Positions 42,849 to 53,902 of a stretch of 64,000 nt of DNA are shown here, piece by piece (position 1 is the first letter of the stretch; each line of letters begins with the position of its first letter). The position numbers and the translations under genes were made by a program. Source of the stretch: Capronia americana (lineage: Eukaryota > Ascomycota > Eurotiomycetes > Chaetothyriales > Herpotrichiellaceae); assembly GCA_016110215.1 (NCBI GenBank), contig JADWQD010000003.1, positions 3,286,001 to 3,350,000 of the forward strand, read 5' to 3'. The notes beneath the pieces are model-generated. The model searched no databases and was not told where the DNA came from. It saw only the letters and a list, made by a program, of their open reading frames with translations.

Positions 42849-44304
42849 TCAACTCCTGTAGTCTGTTGGTATGGTGGTGCTGGCAGTCTGATCACGAGTC
42901 CTCTTCAGGAATGGCATCACACTTGTGCCTCCCGTGCCGTGGAGTTGCCTTGTCATGGACGCATTGCCATCTGTGTCTTTCGCCGGCTTCTCCGAACATG
43001 CTGTCGCTAGGTTCTTTCCCTTTCGAGTGACGATGTATGGGGCCGGAGGGCTCCGGGACGGCATGACGATGTAGCGAGCTACGATCTGGATGTGGACGTT
43101 GCGGAGATTCGCGAGCGCGGCAACCGCATCGTTATATGCGGCGGCGAGGTCGGCTGATGCTCCAGCGGCGTTGGTCAGCACGTACTCTCGAGTTTCGCTC
43201 GACTTCTCTACGGCTGAGAGAAACTCGCGATGTTGCCTGGGCATGTAGTCCCGCATTTCCTGCCAACGGTCAGGATCGACATGAATGGGAAGTGGTGGGT
43301 GCTGGGCGCGCGATGGCATGACGAACCTGCAGATATCCCTTCGCCCTAGCCCGCACTGGCACCGACGCAGCCTGCGAAGGATCTTGCCGCTCGGTGGTAT
43401 CATGGTCAACGGAGAGGAAGATATCGAAAAGCTGAATCAGAGAGCTTTGTGCGTTGCTTCCACCGCTATACTGTCTCCATTGGCCCCGGCCATTTCCCTC
43501 GTCATAGAAAACTCCTTGAGGCAAGCCAGCCGCTGCCATCCCTTTGGTACCTGCGCAGAATGGCCGCACATTGTGGTAGAACACCTGAGGATCGCATCGT
43601 TCATGCATGCGTTGGAGGAGTTTGCCGATGTCCTGAATGCCGAGTGTCAAAGACTGCAGGCACGACAAGACAATACCGTCGTTGTTGGCGTCGACAGCCT
43701 CCACACATCGAAGCATGGTCGATACGAGAGGAGCGCCCTTCGCCTCGATGGCAGTGGAGATCATGTAAAACCATTCTTCATCTCTGGTGTCGGTGAAGGA
43801 CAGAAGTGATTTGAGGTTTTCCGGCTTGGTTGGATCTTTGCCTGGTGATTCCAGTCTGAAATTCCAGAGACTGAGAGTTGAAAAGGTCGCCGTTGGAGGC
43901 AGACCGAGGTGTTCTGACACGGCAAGGAACGGCTTGGTGAGTTGCGGTGGGAGTCGCTGTGTGCCAACGGTCAGCATGGTTTGTGACAGAAATGCGGTAC
44001 CAAAGCGAACTTCTGAAGGTTCCCCTCCTCCCCAGATGTACGCGTGAGTCAAGAATCCCAAGACCACATACGCTCTCCGCCACTCTGCTGGGGTATTCAA
44101 TCGAGCTGGATCGAGAAGGGGGAGCCCATCAATCTCCAACCTGACTCTTTCACCCGAAATAAGTCGAGGCAGGTCCGCTACCAAGTCCTCCCAGGGGCTA
44201 TAGTAGAGATCCCACAGGCGTTGCAGAGGGTCGTCATCTGGAAGAAAGCCTTTCCTAGGTGATATTCCGTGTCTTTGGAGGACGTCTTCAAGCCTTTCCC
44301 TCAT
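42849..44304 (-). CDS. Indoleamine 2,3-dioxygenase
   Basis: Two exons, 44304-43327 and 43259-42849, give 462 residues, close to other fungal enzymes. The heme enzyme opens the indole ring of tryptophan to N-formylkynurenine. Signatures: HGISPRKGFLPDDDPL, AYVVLGFLTHAYIWGG, NVRPFCAG, and YSGGSNAQSSLIQLFDIFL. After the junction, LQEMRDYMPRQHREFL is restored. LRNVHIQIVARYIVMPS contains the proximal heme His, and GTGGTSVMPFLKRTRD closes the protein. The 67-nt intron has a weak GTTCGT donor, a CTGAC branch and a GGCAG acceptor. The open frame continues to 44523, but no in-frame ATG occurs above 44304, so either this is the start or a short upstream exon exists. It precedes kynureninase on the same strand. 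Confidence 0.93.
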
Positions 44305-44770
44305 CCTAGACGTGGCTGGACAGACTAATGCGTCGAGAAGTGACGTGGGACGAAACGAGGTATATCTTCGTCTTGACAAAACTGTCTTCTTGAGAAGAGG
44401 ACAGGAATAACTCCGGCGTTTATGGGTTTCCGCCTCTGCATCATGAACAGATATCCTTCCATTGATAAGGCGACGCAATGTCCCGGGATTAGCGGCATCG
44501 TCGGCCAGTACTGGCGTCAGCAATGGTCAGAGCTGATACGGAGGCGGAGGCGGATACGGCAACGGAGTGCATTTGGTCAGTGTCGTGCTCCATCTGTATT
44601 TCGACAAATGAAATCTCTCCGTAAGCATCGTTTTATGTAATTTAATCGCCCTGGAACGGGTTCCGGTCCATGTGGATTGCCTGCCGGTAAGATGATCAAT
44701 AGGTTGAGGAACTTGGGATGCCTGCCGGCACGTGATAGCAGGTATTGAATGAGGAATTTGTGCAGCCCCT

Positions 44771-47232
44771 TCATGTATACTGTCGGGGAAGCCACCAATC
44801 ATCCAAGTTCCCAACTAAATCTTCTCCGAGGGCAAAATAGTTCTGAGCCAGAATCGACGCTTCTCCGTTCTCCGGCGGTAGCAGATCCGCCGTGGGATTC
44901 GGATGGCCCGTGGCGAACGTTGGTAGTTGCATAGCAGGCGCTGGGTTGGTGTTGTCGTTCCTGCGGCTGACGTCGGAGCCAATCCGTGTTGGCTCAGGCA
45001 AAAGACGTGGTCGCAGGACCTCTTCGGAACGGATTGGTTGACGGTAAGAGGCTAAAGACGCACCAAAGTAAAATTTGGTGGCCTGAGGCAGCTCCGTGAC
45101 AAAGGAGGACTCAATGATCTCCCAGAACAAGTCCAGGTCAATGAATACCCGGGAGTTGAGGACTTGCTGGGATGTGGGTTCACGGTACGAGGCTGACACG
45201 ACCTGCTCAAATCGCTCGATCTTCAGAGCCTTCCAACGACATTAGCAACGCCCGTTGAAGACGCAGATGCAAACCAGCGAAATCAACACTCACTAGTTGC
45301 TCAATATAAGGCCAATACAAGCCCAAGCGTTTTATAAACGTGACACACTTTCTGAAACATTCCTGCTTTGTCGACCTGATGGCAGAATTCTCCGAGTAGC
45401 TTTGCTGCAAGTAGACGGTTGCGGCGATCGCAGCAGAGTGTGCAAGGAAGGGGTTGTACAACTCGAATTCTTTCCTCTCGCACACGTCCAGTAAGTGCAC
45501 GATCCACTCCGTGTGCGTTGCCGTGAGGTCGGCGGTATGTTGCAAAAATACCTCCGGGACCATCGTGACTCTAAAGTTTCTCAGGCGCAGGGACAAAAGG
45601 AGGGGGTGGTTGAGCAGGCAGAGAACCGTGTGGTAAAGCATCTGCAGAAGAATCCATGAGGCCCAAAATTCATAATGCTCCTGCAGTTGAAGGGGATCCT
45701 GCTCAGCAAATCGAGCTGGGCGGAAGCGATATTTGTAAGGCAGACGGGTTTCAGAGTCCATAAGTTCTGCTGTTATCTGCGCATAGTCGGACTGTGCGGA
45801 CCAAGGTGGCAGTCCACCTACCTTGCCTCGTCTATGTGCATACCTGGCGCTTTTCTGCCAGATCTCGCTCAACTGGATAACATAAGCAACAACTCCTAGG
45901 TCGGACGGTCCGCAGGCGTTGTTCATGTTGTCTGGCTGCTCAAGAGCCGCGTCGGTCATGAGGGAGCTAAGACCTGCCGGAGGCCGTGGGCTTTCTGGGA
46001 GGCTGGGTGTCTTTTCGTCGTGGACGAACGCAAAAGTGCCAGCATGACTCCCATAGAGATTCTTTAGAAGCACTATGCTCCAGTAGCATCTCAATCGCTC
46101 TTGGTCTTCATGGCCTGAATCAGGCTTCAGCCTTCGATGATCCGAAGACAGCCCCGAGGATAGCGCCAGATCCATTGCCAGAGTACTATACGCGCTTGCC
46201 TGCGGCGTACTCCCATCTGCTTCCATCAGCCAAACATGCCAGGAGGTGTGGGAGCTTCTCGTACTGTTAAACTCGGCCATGCTTATGAGGCACAATGCTT
46301 GTATAGTGGAAAGTTCAATAGGTCCCCGGGCAACCCGACGCATAATCAACTCCTTAGCCGGCGCAGCGAATTCTTCATACTTACGGTTCCTGCCTGATCC
46401 ATGCATCGCGGATCTGGTGGTTTCGAAACGCGACGCAAGGCCCATCATCGCAAATAGAAGTTCCGGATCTCGTGATGAGAGCGTGGCGGTCAGGTTCTCC
46501 GAGAACAGGGGAAGTGGCTGGTAATTGCAGTGCTTAAGGTAGAGTCGGGTGTACTCCTTCACGGTATCCCAAGGAGGCAAGCTGCACATGGAAGACGTCA
46601 ACATAGGACCGCCAACTGCACGGTCATAATTGCATACGTGATACCTAAAGTTGAATCCTGGAGGCGGCCATCTGATTCGGCAATTCGTGGTGTTGGAATG
46701 TCAGCGGATGTCGAAGTCAATCCTTGGGCGAACTCTGAGGTCGTGGGAGTCTGGAGGAGGATCGGATCAGGTGGTCGATCTCTCATCTCGGTCAGGCTTC
46801 CGACGTGAACATGATTGGAACTGGAACCTACCGCAGGGATCTGCGCAGCTCAGCCATCTGTTGTTCGAGCATGGCCAACCTATCGACCTGGATCACACGA
46901 TCAACCCGTGCCAGGCACCGTTGAACTGAATCTTCCCGTACCGTGCTCTGATCAACAGCTTTCGAAAGCGAAGGATGCGGTTGCGATAGAGCTGGAGCTC
47001 TCAGTTCTACATGTGCTGGGCTTGTAGTACTGTGGCCGGGGCCCGGGGCGTAGGTACAGTGCTGACCTAGCCGTGCACAATGAGAACACACCGGGCGTTC
47101 TGCTGGGCATCGTGACTTTTTGCGGCTGACGAAGTGAATGAGCTGGATGGCCGCTGAGGAGCGCTCCGAAGCTTACCGGCAAGGCTCGCAGGCCTGACGG
47201 GTCCTCTTGATGGGTCGTGAGGAGCTTTCCAT
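44771..47232 (-). CDS. Zn2Cys6 transcription factor next to the IDO-kynureninase genes
   Basis: Five exons (47232-47177, 47125-46832, 46781-46638, 46581-45294, 45229-44771) join in frame to 746 residues. The binuclear zinc cluster is split by the first intron and restored as ACEPCRRRKSRCP followed by ERPVCSHCARLGQHC, with CX2CX6CX6CX2CX6C spacing. A short coiled coil follows (VDRLAMLEQQMAELRRSL). The fungal middle homology region begins near LPPWDTVKEYTRLYLKHCNYQPLP and includes ARGPIELSTIQALCLISM and RLRCYWSIVLLKNLYGSH. The C-terminus is Pro/Asn-rich and may activate transcription. It lies 466 bp upstream of the IDO start, same strand, so it may control IDO and kynureninase. That role is inferred from position only. 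Confidence 0.85.
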
Positions 47233-47866
47233 AACCGGGCCAGCGGTCTACATGAGTCCATCCGATGAGATGGACGAGGAAATCAAGTCCATGTATTCAA
47301 AAGAAATCGCACCTTGAGGAGACAGTACTGCGCAGTAGTTGCTTGGCTGGAGCAGACGCGCGATCAAACGCACAATGCTCTGATTGGCTGCAGCAATACT
47401 CGTATAACACGTGACCACGCCGTGTATTTCCGCCTCTTCCGCTTCCTCCTCCTTGATCCTCGCAACCCGTGTTGCTCCTCCTCTTGATCATGTCAACACG
47501 TACCCTTCCTCTCGAATAGGCTCGCAGTTATGCTTCCCCACACGCGACAGCCCAACAGCACGACAGACTTTCGGCTGTTTCCCTGAATCTCTCGCTTGGC
47601 CATTCCGTAGTGGGTGCTTGATCGGCACCTCCGCATTTTCGCTCGTTTCTCCATTGATGTCATTGCTGATCGTCAAGCGCAAATTGTGAGCTCGAGGGCA
47701 GCTTCAGGACTTGGAACGTGCCTCGTGGCGGAGTTCTCGGAGCCCACTCGTGGTTGCAATGACTCCCCTTAAGAGTCTTGCTCCCACCGCGGTACCGGTA
47801 AGCATTGCTCCCTCTTCCTCGCATGTCAAGCCTCTCCTCCCAACGACTCACCGGACCGACCTCATC

Positions 47867-50195
47867 ATGCTGGCATCTCTCGTCGTGTTTCTGGCTCTAT
47901 GGCTTCAGCAGTGCTGGGCTCAGAATTCCGGGTCCTGCCCTGCTGTGACCCAGCATCTGACCGATCCACCGTATGACAATTACTTCTATTCGGATTGCAA
48001 TAGTGACAGTCAGGTCGTCGTCACCAGTCCATTACCAGACTCAAACTTGACCATCATCGGCCCTCGATTCATTGTTGCGTGGCCTGCTGGTGCCAGCGGG
48101 ATTTGCACCTTCTTCCAACCCCAAACCGGACCAAACGGATCTCTCGCCATTGAGCTTGTCAATTCCACCTTCGGAAACCCGTTGGGGCCCGTATACAGGA
48201 CTACCCAAAATTCGGACAACCCATTTGTCGGAGTGCAAGGGGTCCTTGCGTTCAACAGCTCTGCGACCTTGACCGTTCCGATTCTGGGAAGTATAAGAAC
48301 CATACGAGATTTCACCGAGGGACCGAGTCTTCTTCGCCCAGTGATCCAGGATGCTGTAAATATTACAAGATCAAACGGAACGGGCGCGACCATTTCACGA
48401 CTCTGTGAGTCACCCACCACCAAACAGTCCCATTGGAAATTCCGACTTCCTTCTTCGTCCTAGGATCCTCAGAAACTGACGAGATGTAGGGCTTGACAAC
48501 GTCACCACCACCACCTTCACTCTGGTCCCCTATCAGAATGCAGGTTCCAATATAACAATCAATCAACGGAACAAGACCATAAGCTTCGGGGCCGGATTTT
48601 ACACCTTTTCGGCCAGCTTCAACTACGCGCAGTTGACTCAACTGCCACCAAGCCAGGTGCTGAATACTGCCTCGCAGAATCTGATCAATCAGCAGCCGGA
48701 CCAAACCACTTCTCTTTCTTTTCTGTCCTACACCGAGAAGCTGCTCGCTGGAGCATGGAGGTTCCTCACGTACTTTGGCCGGGACAGCATGATCAGCGCT
48801 CTGCTACTGGAACCCGTGCTCAGTCAAGGCAATGGTTCGGCCACTGAAGCCGTCATTGGGGCCGTCCTTGAACGGCTCAATCGAAGTGACGGGTCTGTAT
48901 GTCATGAAGAGACGATTGGAGATTACGCAACCTACCTCAACTTGGAGAATAACATTACCAGCACAGCGCCTGGCTTCACGTATCCGATGATCGATACCGA
49001 CTACTATCTCCCCGTGCTCATGGCGCAGTACTTCAACAGCAGTCCTTCTCGTGTAGGGCCCCTTCTTAGCCGAAGCGCGGGCTCGATCGATGTGCAAAAT
49101 CGCAACCTGACGTACCAGGCTCTGGCGCTCATCAATGCTCAGAAGATCATGAACATCACCGCAGCATTCGCCCAGAATCAGACTGCAGCAAACCTCATCC
49201 ACCTCAAGCCCGACCAGATTGTGGGACAATGGCGAGATTCGACGTACGGGCTTGGCGGCGGACGGATCCCATTCGATGTGAACACCGCTCTTGTGCCTGC
49301 CGCGCTCAGGGCCATAGGTCAACTGGCACGAACTCCAGGCGTCTTCCCCAACAGTACCAACACGACTTCCTGGCGTACCCTAGCCGATTCCCGTGCACAA
49401 ATCTGGGAAGAAAGCACGCTCCGATTCTTTGAGACGAACATTACAGCCTCGACTGCTCGTTCTCGCCTCCAGAACTTCGCCAACACGGCTGCCTTTTACG
49501 ACGGCCCGGCCAACGCATCTTCGCTTCCTTCCTCGGGCAATCTGACTACGTACTCCATCGCACTCAATGGGTACAACAATCTGTCGTCAGTGAATGTCCA
49601 ACACAGCGACACCGGGTTCCGCTTGTTCTTTGTCAACGCCTCTGCCTCGACCCCCGGAGCTGCTGCGCAGGAAACCCGCTTCATCAATGCCACCGCCAGT
49701 AGCTTGGTTCGCTCATTCCCGGCCGGTCTCATGACACCACAGAGCATGATCGTCGCCAACCCGGCACTCTCCGGCTCAAACGTGCTGATTGCGAATTTTA
49801 CAAACGCCGCGTATCATGGCTGTGTGATCTGGTCGTTTCAGCTGTCCATGATGGCAAAGGGTCTGGAGAGGCAGCTTGCCAGATGTAATGCGACCGGTGG
49901 CACTTCGAATTCCACCACAGCTCCAGCATGGTGCAGCGACTCCTCGGTCTATAACAACGTTTTACTGGCCTACAACACTCTCTGGGACAGCATTGAGGCC
50001 AACTCGGCGCAGTTGCAGGGCGAGGTATGGAGCTGGACGTACAGCAACAACACAGGCAACTTCACCACGACGCCGCTGGGTGTTTTGCCTCCTCCGCCGG
50101 GCGTAAGTGCCGGGACGGAGAGCGATATCAGACAGCTCTGGAGCTTGACATTCTTGGCCGTGACCAGGAACCAGAATTTGACAGTGACGCGATGA
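47867..50195 (+). CDS. Secreted six-hairpin glycosidase, glycogen-debranching-enzyme-like
   Basis: Two exons, 47867-48404 and 48490-50195, give 747 residues. The start at 47867 opens a signal peptide (MLASLVVFLALWLQQCWA then QNSGS); the frame is open further upstream but would hide this signal. The N-terminal half is a beta-rich domain. The second half has RFLTYFGRDSMISALLLEPVL and RLNRSDGSVCHEETIGDYA, resembling the (alpha/alpha)6 barrel of amylo-alpha-1,6-glucosidases. Later come MIDTDYYLPVLMAQYF and GQWRDSTYGLGGGRIPFDVNTALVPAAL. More than twenty N-glycosylation sequons agree with secretion. The exact substrate is unknown; a role in degrading an extracellular alpha-glucan is plausible. The 85-nt intron removes a frame shift between domains. 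Confidence 0.82.
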
Positions 50196-50542
50196 TTGCA
50201 AGCGTTGGGGATATACTCGGTCGAACGTACGAGGTACTCGATGTACATACACACAGTAAGAATGACAAATAGCATCAGAACCAGACTCAAAAGGGGTGAG
50301 GGAAGGATCAATACTGTAAGTAATTGAAGAGGAACAGGCTCGCAGCACAGCTCAGTCTTATGTACCGAGTAGTTGCGACTAAATCATTCTACGTATCATC
50401 TGGTACTCGGTACGTCTCGGTTGTTCATCGCGTAGTGCCCTACCTCGCACGTGAAACATGAAGAATTCAATATCATGATAAGTTATTCTTCATCATACGA
50501 ACCGGTATGTTTACACCACCTTCCTTTGAGATGGGTTGCAAT

Positions 50543-52040
50543 CTACAATCTGGCTTGGATCTTCTCGGCCGTCTCGCCGAGCGCATAGTCGCTCCTCCCC
50601 TTCTTACTCCTGATCTTCTCGAAATCCTCCTTGGTGACCCCGCGGGCCTCCACCGCGGGATTGTACCCCAGGCCGCTCAACCGCGCAATCTCGGCGTCAC
50701 TCTGGCTGACGTCGGTGTTCTTGCGGCCATCGCCGCGTTTGTAGACGGTGATGACGACGGCGCCGCCCAGGCCGAGATTATGCTGCAGCGCGACGTCGAG
50801 GTCCTTGACCAGCCGGCCATTGTTCGCCCAGCCCCTCAACTGCCACGTCAACTCGGCGCACTGCGCCAGCCCGGTCGCGCCGAGCGGGTGGCCCTTGGAA
50901 ATCAGCCCGCCGGACGGGTTGATGATGGGGCCTTTGCCCCCGTAGGTGATGTCGCCGTTCCGGACCATGTGGTGGGCGGTGCCGGGGGCGCAGAACCCGA
51001 GCCCCTCGAGCGTGATGAGCTCGTTGGCCGAGAAGCAGTCGTGCAGTTCGCAGACCTTGACGTCCGTGGCGCGCACGCCGGCCTCGGCGAGCGCGGCCTT
51101 GGCGGCCCGGCGCGTCATGTCGAAGCCGACCAGGTCCATGGCCGAGCGGGAGAACAGGGCGGGCGAGTCGGTCATGAGGGATTGGCCGGCCATGAGGATG
51201 GCGTGGGATTTGAGTTCGGGCCGCGAGTCCAGGAAGCGCTGCGACACGATGATGGCCGCGCCCGCGCCGTCCGAGGTGGGCGAGCACTGCAGCTTGGTGA
51301 GCGGGTAGTGGATCATGGGCGACTTTTCGATCTGCTCGAGCGTGTAGACGTCGCGGAACTGCGCGTAGGGGTTGCGCGACGAGTGTTCGTGCGAGATGCG
51401 TGCGATTTCGGCAAAGTCGCGCGCTGAGGCGCCATACCTGAGTTGGGGAAGGGGATGCGTCAGTATTCTAGACGTGAAAGAGAGGAATGTATAGGGCGAT
51501 ATGTCGGAGTAGAACAGACTGAGCAGAGAAGGCATGCGCCCAAACGACTTACTTGTCCATGTACTCCCGGCCGGCGTTGGCGAAGAACTGCGCATTCCTC
51601 GGCGAATCGTGCTTGCCGTGCGTCTCCTCCATCAACCGCGTGCCCAACCCCATGGGACTGGGCCGGTCGTCCCAGATGGACTTGATGCTCCCGGGCTTCA
51701 TGGTCTCAAAGCCGATGACCATGGCTACGTCGATGATGCCGCCTCTGATCAAGGTCCTCGCCATCTGCAGGCCCGTCGATCCCGTCGCGCAGGCGTTGTT
51801 GGTGTTGTAGATCGGGATGTTCGTCATGCCGAACTGGTAGAATATCCTTTGTCCGGAGGTGGTGTCGCCGTAGCAGTAGCACGCCACACCGGTCTGGACA
51901 TCGTCGTACGTGATGTGTGCGTCCAACAGGGCCTTGGTGCCGGCCTCGAAGCCCAGCTCGGGATACGGGCGGAGTTGGCGCGGTTTGATGAATTGCGTCA
52001 GGCCGACGCCGAGGACGTAGGCGTTCTGTTGGAAGGACAT
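50543..52040 (-). CDS. SCP2-type 3-ketoacyl-CoA thiolase, probably peroxisomal
   Basis: Two exons, 52040-51553 and 51437-50543, give 460 residues. Splicing joins GREYMDK to YGASARDFAEIA. The active-site Cys is in NNACATGSTGLQMA, followed by CELHDCFSANELI and the C-terminal GGLISKGHPLGATGLAQ with the catalytic His. This order and the LHDCF motif place it in the SCPx/SCP2-thiolase subgroup that shortens branched or sterol-derived acyl-CoAs. The last three residues are Ala-Arg-Leu, an acceptable type-1 peroxisomal signal. No sterol-carrier domain is fused. The coding sequence is GC-richer than its neighbours. The 115-nt intron has a GTAAGT donor and CTCAG acceptor. Confidence 0.92.
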
Positions 52041-52552
52041 GATTGCAAGGACACGGTTGTTGTGATGGGATGGATCCAGACGTTGCTGCTAGTGAGAAGA
52101 GAGTTGGAGGCGTGTTTGATATACCCTCGAGCCATTGATTACTTACTCCACGGGGCAAACCCGGTACCCGGTAAGCTGGCTGACTCCCCCGCACTTCAGT
52201 GCCGGTGCCGGCGGGCCTCGGCACGACTAAGATGGATCATAAAGGAAGATGGTACTACCGAACTTGGGCTCTACGTCGGCTTGAAATTGGGTGGTTGGTT
52301 GGAAGGAAGTCCGGTTGGTTGAGCCACTGGGAATGATGACAGGCTCTACGGAGGCACGATGTGTGCTTCTTGCCAGGTGAACTACCACAATTACCCTTTC
52401 CACCTAGCCTCCTGCACTCACCACCATATCAAATGGAGGTAGAGTATGGACGAGAAACGACCTAGTCATCGTCAACGTCTTTCAATCAGGAGGAGACATG
52501 TCTCAACGTACCCTGTTGTGCTGAGAAGCGCTCCGGACCCGTCGACTCCGCA

Positions 52553-53902
52553 CTATCTCGACCTCCTGTCGCTACACCTGTGTCTTTCCATCATCTGGAA
52601 ATCATAAAATCCTACGGGCCCTACTTCGGCAGGTGACAGGCGAGTCGCGGCGTCAAGACCTCCGTCCGAAACGACGTCAGGCTGGAGTTGGTGGCTGTTC
52701 GGGCTGATTTTGAAGCCTTCGAGAAGCGAACTGCTCGCCAGCCCACTGGTAACTTGCCCGCCTTGGGGATCAGCATAATTCAGACCGCCTCGCATAACAC
52801 TGGCAGGATGGCTGGCATGAAAGAGCACGCCATCTCCAATGCTTTCAAACCCGTGCGCGCTCCGGTCACCACCGCCCGCATTCTCCCCGTTCCCAAGCTC
52901 CTGCGATGATCTGCGGAAGCTCAAGGGTGAGTCAGTAGCGTTGGAAGCTGCCGAAGACATTACATCCCCACGAACAGTTGGTTGCGGGGAAAAGTCTGGG
53001 ATCAGAAAGTCTGAAGGATCTTGATTGCGGTATGGAGATTCAGCATGGCAACTGCGCATGTGATTGCTGAAGTTCCCGGCATTCCTGAAAGGCTCATGCT
53101 TGCAGTTGGTGTACGGGCATTTGTACCTTTCCCCTCTGGGTGCTCGTCTTGGCTTCCTCTGGAATGGACTCTGTGGTGTGCTCCGCGCATTTCCCGCCGA
53201 AATGGGCGTTGTGACTGCTGTTCGACCGCTCTGTGCAGTTCTGGGACTGGAGATCACCAGGACCGGGCTTGTCTCCTCAGACCTATCGAAGTCTCGACCG
53301 AGATGGTGAATACCCATCGGTCCGGCATCTTGCCCAGAAGACCCGGACGGCGTATGGGGTGGATCCCGTTGCGGAACAGTCGACATGATGACGCTGACAA
53401 GGTGAGTCTGCAAGTGCGGAAACTCGCTGAGATCTCTAAGCTCGTTGACCAAGATCCCAAGGTCATCAGGAAGCCTTCCATAATTTAGGGCGACGCACTC
53501 AGTCAGCAGTTGGTGGACATGATCCGGCACTTGAGGCTTGTAGAGCTCGATCCATAGCCCGGGTGGAATGCGGAGATAATTGCAGACGCCGTCTCGATAA
53601 GTTGCAATGTCCGGGTGAGCAAGAATACTCCTGAAAAGATTGTGCCAGGCGTGGTCCTGAGCACGGAAAGCGTGAGGTTGCGAACTGTTGCCAAGGAGAT
53701 TGACTAGATGTCCTGGATGAAAGTACTGTGGGAATGCCGGCTGCTGAACCTGAAATGCAGGATCCAGCTGGGTAGCAACTGTGTTGGGGAGAGGCGCTCC
53801 TGGGTGATGGGCATCTCGGATTTCTTGCGCCGAACAGCCCGCCTGCGGAAGTCCATGTTGGCGCTCTCCATCCCAGGCCGGCAGGAAGCCAGGCTGGTTC
53901 AT
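52553..53902 (-). CDS. Uncharacterised protein with one C2H2 zinc finger
   Basis: A single exon of 449 residues from the ATG at 53902 (MNQPGFLPAWDGE), in a good context; the open frame extends to 54040 without an ATG. One C2H2 finger is visible near residue 285: YKCPYTNCKHEPFRNAGNFSNHMRSCH in two overlapping parts, with C-x4-C spacing and H-x4-H. A basic patch, FQRKPRRAPRGE, directly precedes it. The N-terminal region has a helical part (HAWHNLFRSILAHPDIATYRDGVCNYL), and the C-terminal part is Ser/Gly-rich and probably disordered. A DNA-binding regulator is likely, target unknown. No close named family was recognised. Confidence 0.65.
   Translation of the reverse strand: MNQPGFLPAWDGERQHGLPQAGCSAQEIRDAHHPGAPLPNTVATQLDPAFQVQQPAFPQYFHPGHLVNLLGNSSQPHAFRAQDHAWHNLFRSILAHPDIATYRDGVCNYLRIPPGLWIELYKPQVPDHVHQLLTECVALNYGRLPDDLGILVNELRDLSEFPHLQTHLVSVIMSTVPQRDPPHTPSGSSGQDAGPMGIHHLGRDFDRSEETSPVLVISSPRTAQSGRTAVTTPISAGNARSTPQSPFQRKPRRAPRGERYKCPYTNCKHEPFRNAGNFSNHMRSCHAESPYRNQDPSDFLIPDFSPQPTVRGDVMSSAASNATDSPLSFRRSSQELGNGENAGGGDRSAHGFESIGDGVLFHASHPASVMRGGLNYADPQGGQVTSGLASSSLLEGFKISPNSHQLQPDVVSDGGLDAATRLSPAEVGPVGFYDFQMMERHRCSDRRSR

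Noticed and set aside
44305..44523. Upstream extension of the IDO frame
   Set aside because: It is open but contains no in-frame ATG and does not resemble the family N-terminus; an upstream exon remains possible.
50507..51427. 306-codon frame on the plus strand opposite the thiolase
   Set aside because: Antisense shadow; the minus strand carries intact thiolase motifs and a valid splice junction.
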